Source: Deltaproteobacteria bacterium
GTDB taxonomy: Bacteria; Myxococcota_A; UBA796; GCA-2862545
Reading direction: 5' to 3'
Length of the DNA stretch: 64,000 nt
NCBI GenBank assembly: GCA_007693595.1
Contig: REDI01000082.1
Coordinates: forward strand, 1 to 64,000
This document shows, piece after piece, positions 35,562-44,326 of this stretch. Made by a program: the position numbers and the translations under genes. Below the pieces are notes generated by a model that saw only the letters and a list, made by a program, of their open reading frames with translations, did no database searches and was not told the origin of the DNA. Numbering within the stretch: the first letter of the stretch is position 1; every line of letters begins with the position of its first letter.

Positions 35562-36650
35562 TCAGCGAGGCCGCGGCCGACCCTTGATCCGGTCTTCGGG
35601 AGACACGCCCGAGATCACCTCGACCATCAGGCCGTCCGATAGGCCGAGCTCCACGTCCCGCCGCTCGAAGACCTGAGACCCTGTCTCGACCTCGACGAAA
35701 GGCTTGCGATCCTCGAACTTGACCCAGCCCTCGTTAATGGCGAGTACCTGGTCGCGCCGGTCGAGCACGATGTTGGCGTTCGCCGAACTACCTGCCCGAA
35801 CAAAGAGACCGTCCTCGGGACGGATCGAGGCCCGGATCTCGAACTGAACGGTGCCCTCCTCGAGCAGCCCCTTGGGAGAGATATACTCGAGCTCCCCCTT
35901 GAGTCGACGATTATCGAGCGCACCCACCAAGATCTCGAGCGGCATGCCCTGGCGGATCCGCCCAACCTCGGACTCATCGACCATGCCCTCGAAGACCATG
36001 TCGTTCATGTCGGCCACCTCGGCGATGGTGGTGCCCTCGCTAAAGGTGTTGATCTCGGTGATCGAGGTCCCGAGCTTCACGTCGACCGCAAGCACCATGC
36101 CCTCGACCGTGCTGCGGATGTCGGTGGCGATGGCTTCGGCGTTGCGCAGGGCGCCCTCCCGCACCAGGGTCAGCTCAGCTTGGGCTGCCCGATACTCCTC
36201 GCGCCGTTGATCGACCTCGTTGCGCCGACGCAGGAACTCGGTTCCGGGAATGGCCTTCATCTCATACAAGCGGCTGTCCTCATCGAAGAGGCGCTCCGCC
36301 TCGCGCAGGTTCAGCCGCGCGGTCCGAACGGCGGTCGCCGCGCGCTGGAGGCTGGTTGGATCCGGTACGACCTTGATGCGGGCGATCAGATCCCCACGCT
36401 GGACGGTGTCGCCCGGCTCGACCGCCAGATGATCGAGGATGCCGCTGACTCGGCTCTTGATCTCGACCTCGTTGCGCGGGACGATCGCCCCGGTGGCGAC
36501 CGTCTTCTTTACGATGTCTACCACCTTGGCCGATCCCGTGTCGAAGACCTCGGGCGGCTCCATGGCCTTCACATAGAGGAACACCAGGGTGCCCACGACC
36601 GAGCCCAGCATCAAAAAGACAAGGAGTATCCAACCTAACCGCTGCAGCAT
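35562..36650 (-). CDS. MacA-like periplasmic adaptor (HlyD/RND-type membrane fusion protein)
   Basis: 362 residues. N-terminal membrane helix at about 8-28, then the biotinyl-lipoyl half-motif 'GAIVPRNEVEIKSRVSGILDHLAVEPGDTVQRGDLIA', a coiled-coil hairpin (about 105-180) and the second half 'STVEGMVLAVDVKLG'. The beta-barrel part ends with 'EGWVKFEDRKPFVEV' and 'GLMVEVISGVSPEDRI'. It bridges an inner-membrane ABC transporter to an outer-membrane channel. Its ATG overlaps the stop of the second permease (TAATG), so it is part of a four-gene cassette ATPase-permease-permease-adaptor. Confidence 0.92.
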   Translation of the reverse strand: MLQRLGWILLVFLMLGSVVGTLVFLYVKAMEPPEVFDTGSAKVVDIVKKTVATGAIVPRNEVEIKSRVSGILDHLAVEPGDTVQRGDLIARIKVVPDPTSLQRAATAVRTARLNLREAERLFDEDSRLYEMKAIPGTEFLRRRNEVDQRREEYRAAQAELTLVREGALRNAEAIATDIRSTVEGMVLAVDVKLGTSITEINTFSEGTTIAEVADMNDMVFEGMVDESEVGRIRQGMPLEILVGALDNRRLKGELEYISPKGLLEEGTVQFEIRASIRPEDGLFVRAGSSANANIVLDRRDQVLAINEGWVKFEDRKPFVEVETGSQVFERRDVELGLSDGLMVEVISGVSPEDRIKGRPRPR

Positions 36651-37894
36651 TACTCGGACCTCAAGGCTTCTACAGGATGGATCCGTGCCGCGCGACGTGC
36701 GGGCAAGAGTCCAGAGAACACACCCGCCGCGACGAGCACCACGAGGGCTATCAAGGCCGCGCTGGCGTCGACGCGCGGCGAGCCGACGAGCTCATGGTCG
36801 GGCCCCAGCCAGGCCGCCACCCCCTCGACCAGGGCCACGCCCCCCATCAGCCCGACCCAGCCCGCGAGCAAGGTGAGGATCAGCGCTTCGCTGACGATCT
36901 GGATCACCACCGTCATCCGGGTCGCTCCGAGCGCGCGACGAAGGCCGATCTCTTTGGTGCGCTCGCGCACGATCACCAACATGATGTTGCTCACCCCGAC
37001 CACCCCTGAGAGCAGGGTTGCTGCGCCAACAAACCAGACGAACCAGCGGATCCCAAGAAAGAGGTTCGCGATGCGTTCCATCTCTTCTTGGGCGTTCCAG
37101 CCGCGGATCGCGTTGACGTCTTTGGGGTGGACGCCGTGACGCTCCATAAAGACGGAGCGCACCCGATCCTCCATGGCGCCCGCAGCGATCTCGGGCCTGG
37201 CCGTGAGCAGGATCCAACCGATTCGGTCTTCCATATTGAAGGCCTTCTGGAAGGTGGACAGGGGGATGTGGATGGTGCTGTTCTCGCGATCCCCCCGCTC
37301 ATCTCCACGACTCGACCGCAAGACTCCGACCACGATGAAATGCACACCCTGGATGTTGATGGCCTGACCAAGCGGATCCTTGCCCCTAAACAGCTCTTCC
37401 TTGACCGAAGTCCCGATGACCGCGACCTTGCGCTGCTCCTCAAGGTCGAGCACGTTCAGGAAGCGCCCCCCCTCCCACACGACCGGCGTGATGTCGAAAT
37501 ACTCCGGCATCTCGCCCATGACGTTGTAGCTGCCGCTCTCGGTGCCGACGGTCACGATGTTGCCCGAGCGCCAACCACCGAGCTGCACCCGGGCGGCGAT
37601 CTGATCGATGCCGGGCACCTGGGAGGCCGCCTCGAAGTCGGCCATGCGAAAGGCGATGCGGCGCCCAGAGCGGTAGCCCTTATAAGGCATCGTGGTCCGG
37701 CCCCCCCAGAAGAAGACGGAGTTCGTCGAGGATCGTGCAAAGTTCTTGACGGCCACGGCCTCGAGCCCCTCCCCGAAGCCGAGTAGCAGGATGAGCATGA
37801 GCAGGCCCCAACACACGCCGAAGGCCGTAAGCACCGTGCGGAGTGGATTCCTTCGGAGGACCGCGAGGACCTCTGCCCCCAGATCGAGGATCAT
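36650..37894 (-). CDS. MacB-like FtsX-domain permease (2)
   Basis: 414 residues from the ATG at 37894, overlapping the previous permease stop (ATGA). Four membrane helices: one at about 20-45 and three at about 285-405, flanking a large periplasmic domain. The FtsX signature 'IMLVIVRERTKEIGLRRALGAT' and the C-terminal 'GLLPARRAARIHPVEALRSE' are typical of MacB/LolC-type permeases. It pairs with the other permease (37891-39114) to form a heterodimer, since the ATPase is a separate protein here instead of being fused as in E. coli MacB. Confidence 0.92.
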   Translation of the reverse strand: MILDLGAEVLAVLRRNPLRTVLTAFGVCWGLLMLILLLGFGEGLEAVAVKNFARSSTNSVFFWGGRTTMPYKGYRSGRRIAFRMADFEAASQVPGIDQIAARVQLGGWRSGNIVTVGTESGSYNVMGEMPEYFDITPVVWEGGRFLNVLDLEEQRKVAVIGTSVKEELFRGKDPLGQAINIQGVHFIVVGVLRSSRGDERGDRENSTIHIPLSTFQKAFNMEDRIGWILLTARPEIAAGAMEDRVRSVFMERHGVHPKDVNAIRGWNAQEEMERIANLFLGIRWFVWFVGAATLLSGVVGVSNIMLVIVRERTKEIGLRRALGATRMTVVIQIVSEALILTLLAGWVGLMGGVALVEGVAAWLGPDHELVGSPRVDASAALIALVVLVAAGVFSGLLPARRAARIHPVEALRSE

Positions 37895-39114
37895 GCGCCC
37901 TCCCGGATCGCGTGGGCAGCGTCGATGTGGGCAGCCCGCCAGGCGGGGATGATGCCCGCAGCCAGACCCGCCACCACCAGCACCCCGACCGCAGTGAAGG
38001 CCACGCCCAGATCCACCTCGGGGTTCTGCATGTAGTCGTTGGCCGGCAGGCTCCACTCCAAGATCTCGACCGCCACCACCCCCGACACCAGCCCCGCGTA
38101 GCCCGAGACGCTCGTCAGCAACACCGCCTCTTGTAGGACCTCGAAGACGACACGGGCGGGCGTCGCGCCGAGCGCCTTTCGCAGCCCGATCTCGCCCGTA
38201 CGCTCGGCGACGCTCACGAGCATGATGTTGCCCACGCCCACGACCCCCGCCGCGATGGTACCCAGGCCGACCAGCCAGAGGAAAGCCCGGATCACCTTCA
38301 TGGTGCCGGTGACCGACTGGACCCGTTCGAGGTTGTTGCGCACCCGCACCGCTCGCAGATCGGCCGGGTCGAAGTTGTGCCTCGACGCGAGGGTACGCCG
38401 CACCTCGGTGGCGAGCTCCTGGCTCTGCGCCACCGTCATGTCCCCGATGGTGAAGAGGATGGCGTTGACCCGATCCCCACCACCGTACGCGGTCTGGGCG
38501 GTGGTGATCGGCACGTAGACCTTGCTCAGCTCGCCGAGTCCACCATCGTCGAAGAAGGTGCCGATCACACGGTAGGCCACACCACCGATGTCGACCCACT
38601 CCCCGAGGGGATCCTGGGATCGAAAGAGATGGCGGACCACCTCGGCGCCCAGCACCACCACCTTGCGTCGCTGGGCGAGGTCGTCCTCGTTCAAAAAGCG
38701 GCCCGAGGTGATCTGGGTCTTTTCGAGGTATTGGTGTGCGGGATGGCAGGATCGAATGTCGAAGTCCCCCACCCGGTCCTTGTAGGTGATGGTGCTGTCG
38801 GACCGGACCCGAAATCGGCTCGTGATCTGTTCCACGCCGGGAAGCGCCGCGATCGCGTCGTGGTCGGCGTTGGTGAGCTGAAGCCGTCGGCCGACGCGGT
38901 AGCCCCGCCATGGGCGACTGGTCTGCCCAGGCCAGATCCAGATGCTGTTGACCGCATCGTCGCGAAACTGGTAGAGCAAGGCATTCTCGAGGCCGGTACC
39001 GGCGGCGAGCAGCACCACGAGCATGAAGATCCCCCAGGCCACCGATAGGGCCGTGAGCGCCGTCCGCGTCCCATTGCGGGCGAGGGTCTGGAGGATCTCG
39101 ATGAAGCGATCCAT
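37891..39114 (-). CDS. MacB-like FtsX-domain permease (1)
   Basis: 407 residues. Same layout as the downstream permease: helix at about 18-42, a periplasmic MacB core domain ('EDDLAQRRKVVVLGAEVVRHLF' and 'DPLGEWVDIGGVAYRVIGTF'), and three helices at about 275-395. 'IMLVSVAERTGEIGLRKALGATP' and 'IIPAWRAAHIDAAHAIREG' are the conserved cytosolic motifs. Its start overlaps the ATPase stop (TGATG). The two permeases are clearly paralogues and should form the transporter core together. Confidence 0.92.
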   Translation of the reverse strand: MDRFIEILQTLARNGTRTALTALSVAWGIFMLVVLLAAGTGLENALLYQFRDDAVNSIWIWPGQTSRPWRGYRVGRRLQLTNADHDAIAALPGVEQITSRFRVRSDSTITYKDRVGDFDIRSCHPAHQYLEKTQITSGRFLNEDDLAQRRKVVVLGAEVVRHLFRSQDPLGEWVDIGGVAYRVIGTFFDDGGLGELSKVYVPITTAQTAYGGGDRVNAILFTIGDMTVAQSQELATEVRRTLASRHNFDPADLRAVRVRNNLERVQSVTGTMKVIRAFLWLVGLGTIAAGVVGVGNIMLVSVAERTGEIGLRKALGATPARVVFEVLQEAVLLTSVSGYAGLVSGVVAVEILEWSLPANDYMQNPEVDLGVAFTAVGVLVVAGLAAGIIPAWRAAHIDAAHAIREGA

Positions 39115-39851
39115 CAGCGGGCGGCCTCGGTGGCGTCGACCGGAGGCGTGGAGCGCTCCCTGCGGGGGATGAGGCGATCGTCGGCGATTACGCCATCGTG
39201 AAGACGAACGATGCGGCGCGTGCGCTCCGCGATGTCGGGCTCGTGGGTGACGACGACCACGGTGCGTCCCTCGTCCGCCACCTCCTCGAGCAGGTCGATG
39301 ATCAGGTGTGAGGTCGCCGAGTCGAGGGCGCCTGTAGGCTCGTCCGCCAGGATCAGCGTGGGCTCCGAGACGAGCGCCCGCGCGATGGCGACCCGCTGCT
39401 TCTGGCCGCCCGAGAGCTCCCCCGGCAGGTGGTCGGCGCGGTCGGCGAGCTCGACCCGCTCCAGCACCGCCATGGCCCGGCGATAGCGCTCCTTTCGGTG
39501 GACCCGCTGATAGGTCAGGGGGAGGGCCACGTTCTCCCAGGCGTTCTTGTAGGGGATGAGATGGAAGGCCTGAAAGACGAAGCCCAGCATGCGGTTGCGG
39601 AGTTGGGCGGCGCGCCGCTCGCTCAGATCCTTCGCCAGCACCCCGCCGAGATGGTAGGTGCCCGAGTCGTAGCGATCGAGCAAGCCGAGCACGTTGAGCA
39701 GGGTGGACTTGCCCGAGCCCGAGCTACCCATGATGCTGGTGAACTCGCCTTGGTGCACGTCGAGGTCCAGCGACTTCAGCACCGGCAAGGGGCGACCACC
39801 CACTTGGTACGCCTTGCTGAGGGCACGGAGTTGGAGGACGGGTTCAGCCAT
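39114..39851 (-). CDS. MacB/LolD-type ABC transporter ATP-binding protein
   Basis: 245 residues from the ATG at 39851 (a GTG three codons upstream is possible). Walker A '[15 protein letters not shown]', Q-loop '[20 protein letters not shown]', signature '[15 protein letters not shown]', Walker B '[12 protein letters not shown]' and H-loop '[10 protein letters not shown]' are all intact. '[15 protein letters not shown]' is the LolD/MacB subgroup mark. It powers the mechanotransmission ABC exporter formed with the two downstream permeases and the adaptor; the substrate may be a lipid, peptide or drug. Confidence 0.93.
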   Translation of the reverse strand: MAEPVLQLRALSKAYQVGGRPLPVLKSLDLDVHQGEFTSIMGSSGSGKSTLLNVLGLLDRYDSGTYHLGGVLAKDLSERRAAQLRNRMLGFVFQAFHLIPYKNAWENVALPLTYQRVHRKERYRRAMAVLERVELADRADHLPGELSGGQKQRVAIARALVSEPTLILADEPTGALDSATSHLIIDLLEEVADEGRTVVVVTHEPDIAERTRRIVRLHDGVIADDRLIPRRERSTPPVDATEAAR

Positions 39852-39971
39852 GCTGCGCACGCTTATCCCTCACTCGGCCCCCAAGATGTCAGGATCTGTC
39901 CCCGCGTCGCCAGCCACTTCATGGCAACCGGCCGCGATCCGGCTATGCTCCGATCCCCACGGAGGACTCCT

Positions 39972-40787
39972 ATGGCAGACTTGGCAGGCAAGACCCTATT
40001 CATCACCGGCGCGAGCCGGGGCATCGGCAAGGCGATCGCCCTGCGCGCGGCCCGAGACGGCGCCAACATCGTCATCGCAGCCAAGACCGCCGAGCCCCAT
40101 CCCAAGTTGCCCGGAACCATCTACAGCGCCGCCCACGAGATCGAAGCCGCAGGAGGCAAGGCGCTCCCCATAGTCTGTGATATTCGCCACGAAGACGTCG
40201 TCGAGGGCGCCGTCGCCAAGGCCGTCGAGCGCTTCGGCGGGATCGACATCCTGGTGAACAACGCGAGCGCCATCAACCTCAAAGGCACCATCGAGCTGCC
40301 CATGAAGCGCTTCGACCTCATGCATCAGGTCAACGCACGGGGCACCTACCTCTGCTCGAAGCGCTGTCTACCCCACCTACTCAAGGCCGAGCAGCCACAC
40401 ATCCTCAACCTCTCGCCCCCGCTGAACATGCAGGCCAAGTGGTTTAAGAACCACACGGCCTATACCATGGCCAAGTACGGCATGTCGATGTGCGTTCTGG
40501 GCATGGCCGCCGAGTTCCAAGGCAGGGTCGCGGTGAACGCCCTGTGGCCAAGAACCGTCATCGCCACCGCCGCTGTGCGCAACCTGCTGGGCGGCGAGTC
40601 CATGATCCAAGCGAGCCGAAAGCCCGAGATCATGGGGGATGCGGCCTGGCACATCCTCACCCAGCCCGTCACGACCACCGGCAACTTTTTCATCGACGAC
40701 GAGGTGTTGGCCAACGCCGGCATCACCGATCTCGACCCTTACGCGGTGAGCCCCGGCACCCCGCTCATGCCCGACTTCTTCATCTAG
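39972..40787 (+). CDS. Short-chain dehydrogenase/reductase (HSDL2-like)
   Basis: 271 residues from the ATG at 39972 with GGAGGA 6 nt upstream. Cofactor motif 'TGASRGIGKAIALRAA', 'NNASAI' (NNAG-like) and catalytic 'YTMAKYGMS' (YxxxK, with the Ser in 'NLSPP') are present. The insertion 'TAEPHPKLPGTIYSAAHEIEAAGGKALP' and the terminal 'DLDPYAV' match the hydroxysteroid-dehydrogenase-like 2 (HSDL2) group. It probably reduces or oxidises a lipid-type substrate with NADP(H). It overlaps no gene and is followed after 9 nt by a coiled-coil protein, probably in one operon. Confidence 0.92.
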   Translation: MADLAGKTLFITGASRGIGKAIALRAARDGANIVIAAKTAEPHPKLPGTIYSAAHEIEAAGGKALPIVCDIRHEDVVEGAVAKAVERFGGIDILVNNASAINLKGTIELPMKRFDLMHQVNARGTYLCSKRCLPHLLKAEQPHILNLSPPLNMQAKWFKNHTAYTMAKYGMSMCVLGMAAEFQGRVAVNALWPRTVIATAAVRNLLGGESMIQASRKPEIMGDAAWHILTQPVTTTGNFFIDDEVLANAGITDLDPYAVSPGTPLMPDFFI

Positions 40788-40796
40788 GAGCAGCCC

Positions 40797-41399
40797 ATGG
40801 ACCCCTGGAAGATCGCCACCGTCGTCTTCGGAGCCTCCTTCGCGGCGACCCTCGGCCTGTCGATCTACCTGACAGGCCAGCTCTCGGGTGCCCAGCACGC
40901 CCTCGAAGAGGCGGAGCACCGGGCGACCCAAGCCGAGGCCACAGCCGCCCAGGCCAAGAAGCAACCCACCGTCGCCCCCGAGGCGACCCGCCGGCGCGCC
41001 CGCGGCGCCAGAGAGCCCAGAAGGGTCAAGGACTTAGACCCGCGTACCCGCATCCCTCGGGCCGAGGAGAACCCGGCCCGCAGGCTCGACATGCAGGAGC
41101 GTCGGCAGCAGCGGCAGCAGATCCGGGCGGAGCGCATGCGCGAGGCCTTCACCACCTTCGCCGAGAACGAAGACCTCGACCCCGAGATCGCCGAGACGGC
41201 CTACAGCCTCTGGACCGACCACCGCAACCGCCTGTTCGACCTGCGCGAGCAAGTCATGAACGGCGAGATCACCGAAGACGAGATCTCCGATCAGTTTCGC
41301 GCCTCGCGCGAAGAGCTGGCGGACTCCATGGTCGATCTCCTCGGCGAAGACGCAGCCTCGCGCCTCGCAGAGCAGTTCCCCGCCCTACGCGCGCGCTGA
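40797..41399 (+). CDS. Membrane-anchored coiled-coil protein (Spy/LTXXQ-like periplasmic)
   Basis: 200 residues; GGAG lies 5 nt upstream of the ATG. One N-terminal helix (about 6-27) anchors it. A coiled-coil follows at about 30-55 ('ALEEAEHRATQAEATAAQAK'), then a basic Arg/Pro linker and a helical domain (about 105-195) with 'LTDHRNRLFDLREQVMNGEITEDEI'-type sequence (WTDHRNRLFDL). The helical part resembles the heavy-metal-resistance/Spy-like periplasmic helical fold, but the match is weak. Function unknown. It is co-transcribed with the SDR gene. Confidence 0.65.
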   Translation: MDPWKIATVVFGASFAATLGLSIYLTGQLSGAQHALEEAEHRATQAEATAAQAKKQPTVAPEATRRRARGAREPRRVKDLDPRTRIPRAEENPARRLDMQERRQQRQQIRAERMREAFTTFAENEDLDPEIAETAYSLWTDHRNRLFDLREQVMNGEITEDEISDQFRASREELADSMVDLLGEDAASRLAEQFPALRAR

Positions 41400-41402
41400 G
41401 AC

Positions 41403-41777
41403 TCAGCCCAGCAAGATGTAGGCCGAGACCCCCACGGCCATGATCATGGTCGCGACCGACATCACCCAGAGGGTCGCGGACGGAGGTGGCGCCCCGCGCA
41501 CCTCACGCGACCAGTGGCGGGTACGCAGCGAGCCCAGCACGACCGTGACGAAGCCCCCGAGCACCAGGGCGACCCCCAGCATCTTCGACCACAGGGGGGC
41601 AGGCAGACGGACGGCGAGGTCGGGGTGGTCGAGCGCTGCGATCTGCAAGAAAGTCGCCAGCTTCGCCACCGCCACCCCAAAGGCCATGAGCGCGAGGGCC
41701 GTGCGCACCCACGCCAGCAGGGTGCGCTCGTTCGCCAGGTGATCCCTCATCCATGACCCTGCGCGCTCTTCACTCAC
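41403..41777 (-). CDS. DUF202 inner-membrane protein (YidH-like)
   Basis: 124 residues from a GTG with GGAGGATTGG upstream. The signature 'RDHLANERTLLAWVRTALALMAFGVAVAK' begins the protein, and three membrane helices (about 25-45, 63-84, 100-122) follow, as in YidH/YidG. Function of the family is unknown. It is convergent with the coiled-coil gene, only 3 nt apart, and 36 nt downstream of the PIMT gene. Confidence 0.9.
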   Translation of the reverse strand: MSEERAGSWMRDHLANERTLLAWVRTALALMAFGVAVAKLATFLQIAALDHPDLAVRLPAPLWSKMLGVALVLGGFVTVVLGSLRTRHWSREVRGAPPPSATLWVMSVATMIMAVGVSAYILLG

Positions 41778-41813
41778 CCAATCCTCCCATCGACGGCTCG
41801 GACGATCCGCACG

Positions 41814-42578
41814 TCAGCCCTCGTCGCCGGGTAGCATGGGCACGAAACGAACGGGGCCCAGGTTCTCGCGGATCAGCACCTCGCCGTCCTTGCGGAACCG
41901 AACGAGCTGCTGCACCTCGTGCTCGGGGCCGATGGGCGCAATCAGGACGCCCCCATCGCGGAGCTGGTCCACCAAGGCCTGGGGCAGCTCCGGTGGCGCC
42001 GCCGTCACGAGGATGCGATCGAAGGGGGCTTGCTCCGGCCATCCCAGGTAGCCGTCCCCCGCGCGTACCTGGACGTTGGGGTAGCCCGCATCCTCGAGCC
42101 GGCGACCCGCCTGCTCCGCGAGGGGCCGGTGGCGCTCGACCGTGAAGACCTGACCCGCCAGCACCGAGATGACCGCCGCGTGATAGCCCGAGCCCGTCCC
42201 GATCTCGAGCACCGTGCTCTCTTCTTCGAGCTCCAACGCCTGGGCCATCATCGCCACCACCGTCGGCTGCGAGATGGTCTGCCCATGAGCGATGGGCTGC
42301 GGGGAGTCTTCGTAGGCCCGCTCTAGCGAGAGGTGCGGCACGAAGCGGTGGCGCGGGACCTCGCGCATGGCGTCGAGCACGCGATCATCCCAGCTCTGTC
42401 CTGGCCAAGGCTCGCCGAAGGCCTCGATGGCCTCGGTCATCAGATCGCGCAGGGCCTCGGCCTTGTCGGGTGGGGGCACAGGGGGCTCCTCGGGGGGGGA
42501 AGTCGTAGCTGGCCCCTCGACACGACCCCAGGTACAGCCCGAGATCAGAAAGAGCAGCACCAGCCAGTGAGGGGACAC
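41814..42578 (-). CDS. Protein-L-isoaspartate O-methyltransferase carried as a lipoprotein
   Basis: 254 residues from the GTG at 42578. The N-terminus is a lipoprotein signal ('LVLLFLISGC', Cys at 15) and a Pro/Thr linker. Residues about 40-254 are PIMT: 'DDRVLDAMREVPRHRFVP', 'HGQTISQPTVVAMMAQALEL', SAM motif 'VLEIGTGSGYHAAVISVLAG', 'FDRILVTAAPPELPQALVDQL' and 'GGVLIAPIG'. It repairs L-isoaspartyl residues. The signal implies an extracytoplasmic location, which is unusual for this SAM-dependent enzyme. Divergent from the ABC ATPase at 42657. Identification as PIMT is secure, location is inferred. Confidence 0.9.
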   Translation of the reverse strand: MSPHWLVLLFLISGCTWGRVEGPATTSPPEEPPVPPPDKAEALRDLMTEAIEAFGEPWPGQSWDDRVLDAMREVPRHRFVPHLSLERAYEDSPQPIAHGQTISQPTVVAMMAQALELEEESTVLEIGTGSGYHAAVISVLAGQVFTVERHRPLAEQAGRRLEDAGYPNVQVRAGDGYLGWPEQAPFDRILVTAAPPELPQALVDQLRDGGVLIAPIGPEHEVQQLVRFRKDGEVLIRENLGPVRFVPMLPGDEG

Positions 42579-42656
42579 CCCCCGATCATAGCATCTGCGT
42601 CCCGACCGTTGGCCTCGCGCCCTCGCAGCCGGTAGCCTGCGACGTGGAGGGCACCC

Positions 42657-43388
42657 TTGCTGACCGTCTCGAACCTCGTCAAGCGCTTCCGCTCCGGTGC
42701 GCGCGCGATCACGGCCGTCGACCACCTCAGCTTCTCGGTCGCCGAGGGCGAGGTCTACGGACTGCTCGGTCCCAACGGCGCGGGTAAGACGACCACCCTG
42801 CGCATGATCGCGACCTTGCTCGATCCCGACGAAGGCCAGATCACTGTCGCGGGCGTCGATCGTAGATCCCAACCACTAAAAGCTCGCGAAAAGCTCGCTT
42901 ATGTCGCCGCTGAGGCCGGCCTGCCCGACCGCCTCACCCCGCGCGAGGTCGTCCGGCTCTTCGCCCGCATCCAAGGGGTGAGCGAGCCCAGCCGCGCGGC
43001 CGACGCGCTCCTCGAGCGCCTCGGAGCCAAGCCCTACGCCGACAGCGCGTGCGCCGAACTCTCGACGGGCATGAAACGCCGGGTCGTGCTCGCCCGCGCC
43101 CTGGTCCACCAGCCCTCCGTCCTCCTCCTCGACGAGCCGACCGACGGCCTCGACGTGCCCGGCCGTCGCGACGTGCTCCAGCTCGTGCGAGAGCAGGCGG
43201 AGCAGGGGCGCGCGGTGGTGCTCTCCTCCCACATCATGGGGGAGGTTGAGCGCGTGGTCGACCGCATCGGCCTGGTCGGAAAGGGCAGGATCGTGAGTGA
43301 GGGGACCGTCGACCAGGTGCTCCAAGAGGCCGGCGCAGCATCCCTCGATGACGCCTTCGTCACCCTCCTGCACGGCGACGCCTCATGA
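42657..43388 (+). CDS. ABC transporter ATP-binding protein (NatA-like)
   Basis: 243 residues; the start is a TTG at 42657 with GGAGG 6 nt upstream. Walker A 'GPNGAGKTTTLRMI', Q-loop 'YVAAEAGL', signature 'ELSTGMKRRVVLARAL' and Walker B 'VLLLDEPTDGLD' are present. The 'STGMKRR' signature and small size match the NatA/ABC-2 sodium-exporter group. It overlaps the next gene by 4 bp (ATGA) and pairs with the two downstream permeases. Confidence 0.93.
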   Translation: MLTVSNLVKRFRSGARAITAVDHLSFSVAEGEVYGLLGPNGAGKTTTLRMIATLLDPDEGQITVAGVDRRSQPLKAREKLAYVAAEAGLPDRLTPREVVRLFARIQGVSEPSRAADALLERLGAKPYADSACAELSTGMKRRVVLARALVHQPSVLLLDEPTDGLDVPGRRDVLQLVREQAEQGRAVVLSSHIMGEVERVVDRIGLVGKGRIVSEGTVDQVLQEAGAASLDDAFVTLLHGDAS

Positions 43389-44326
43389 GTCGGTGGCCAA
43401 CATGGCTCGTCCTGCTGCTGGGGAGCCACCTCCAGCGGCTCCTCCGCGAGTCGATGGTCCGACGCGCTCTAGGCTTTCCCGTGATCTTGGTCGGCGCGAC
43501 CCTGCTGCTCACCTTGCTGGTGGTCGGCGTGTTTCGGGGCCCCTCCGTCCTCACGCACGATCATCCCTTACCGGACCACGAGCAGGCCACGCTGCGGGCC
43601 GAGGGCTTCACGCTTCGCCATCACGCCTCCCCGCGCGAGAGCATCGCCTCCCGAGAGGCCGTCTTCGCTGTGCAGAGCGCGCGCTGGTACACCGATGGCA
43701 GCCGGCAGGCGATCGAGGCGGAGCGCGTTGTGCGGCAGAGCCGCGGGGCGAGCTGGTGGCCCCGCCCCGCCCCGCTCCCAGGGATCGAGGCGAGCGTGCA
43801 CCAGGGTGTGCTCATGGCCTCGCTCATCCTTGCGATCTACGCCCTGTACGGGGTGGTCTTCGGCGCGGGGATGGTCGCGCGGGATCGAGACGAAGGCAAC
43901 CTCGAGGCCGAGCTCAGCCTGCCCATCCCTTCCTGGCTTCACGGTGCCTCCAGGCTGCTGGCCGCGACCTTGATCCTGGGCACCTGGATGGCGCTGGGCG
44001 TCAGCTTCATCACCGCCCTCATCGGGACGGTCGACCCCTGGGCGCTCGGGAGGATCGGCGCCTCCGCCGCGTTGGGATCGGTAGCGATCGGACTCGGAAG
44101 CGTCGGACGCAGCGGCCTCAAGACCGGCTTCGCCGCGACCCTGGCCACCGGCTTGTCGATGGCCACCGGGCTGTTCGGGCTCGGGTACGCCCTCCCTGAG
44201 GTCGGGGAGTGGCTCCCCCTCGCCTCGATCATCGCCGGTGGGAGCGGGTGGGGCCCCATGGCGAGCGCGACCCTCCTCGCCCTCCTCGCGATCGGTCTGT
44301 TCACTTGGCGCACGGCGAGGCCCTGA
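43385..44326 (+). CDS. ABC-2 type permease (NatB-like)
   Basis: 313 residues. One N-terminal membrane helix (about 30-52), a periplasmic domain of about 90 residues and then about five helices (140-305). 'MVARDRDEGNLEAELSLPI' is the ABC-2 permease coupling motif after the second helix. The protein ends one base into the next start (TGATG). It is probably one half of the transporter. Confidence 0.85.
   Translation: MSRWPTWLVLLLGSHLQRLLRESMVRRALGFPVILVGATLLLTLLVVGVFRGPSVLTHDHPLPDHEQATLRAEGFTLRHHASPRESIASREAVFAVQSARWYTDGSRQAIEAERVVRQSRGASWWPRPAPLPGIEASVHQGVLMASLILAIYALYGVVFGAGMVARDRDEGNLEAELSLPIPSWLHGASRLLAATLILGTWMALGVSFITALIGTVDPWALGRIGASAALGSVAIGLGSVGRSGLKTGFAATLATGLSMATGLFGLGYALPEVGEWLPLASIIAGGSGWGPMASATLLALLAIGLFTWRTARP

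Noticed and set aside
36650-38911. 753-codon minus-strand ORF
   Set aside because: The first 340 codons are an off-frame run through the upstream permease gene; the real gene starts at 37894.
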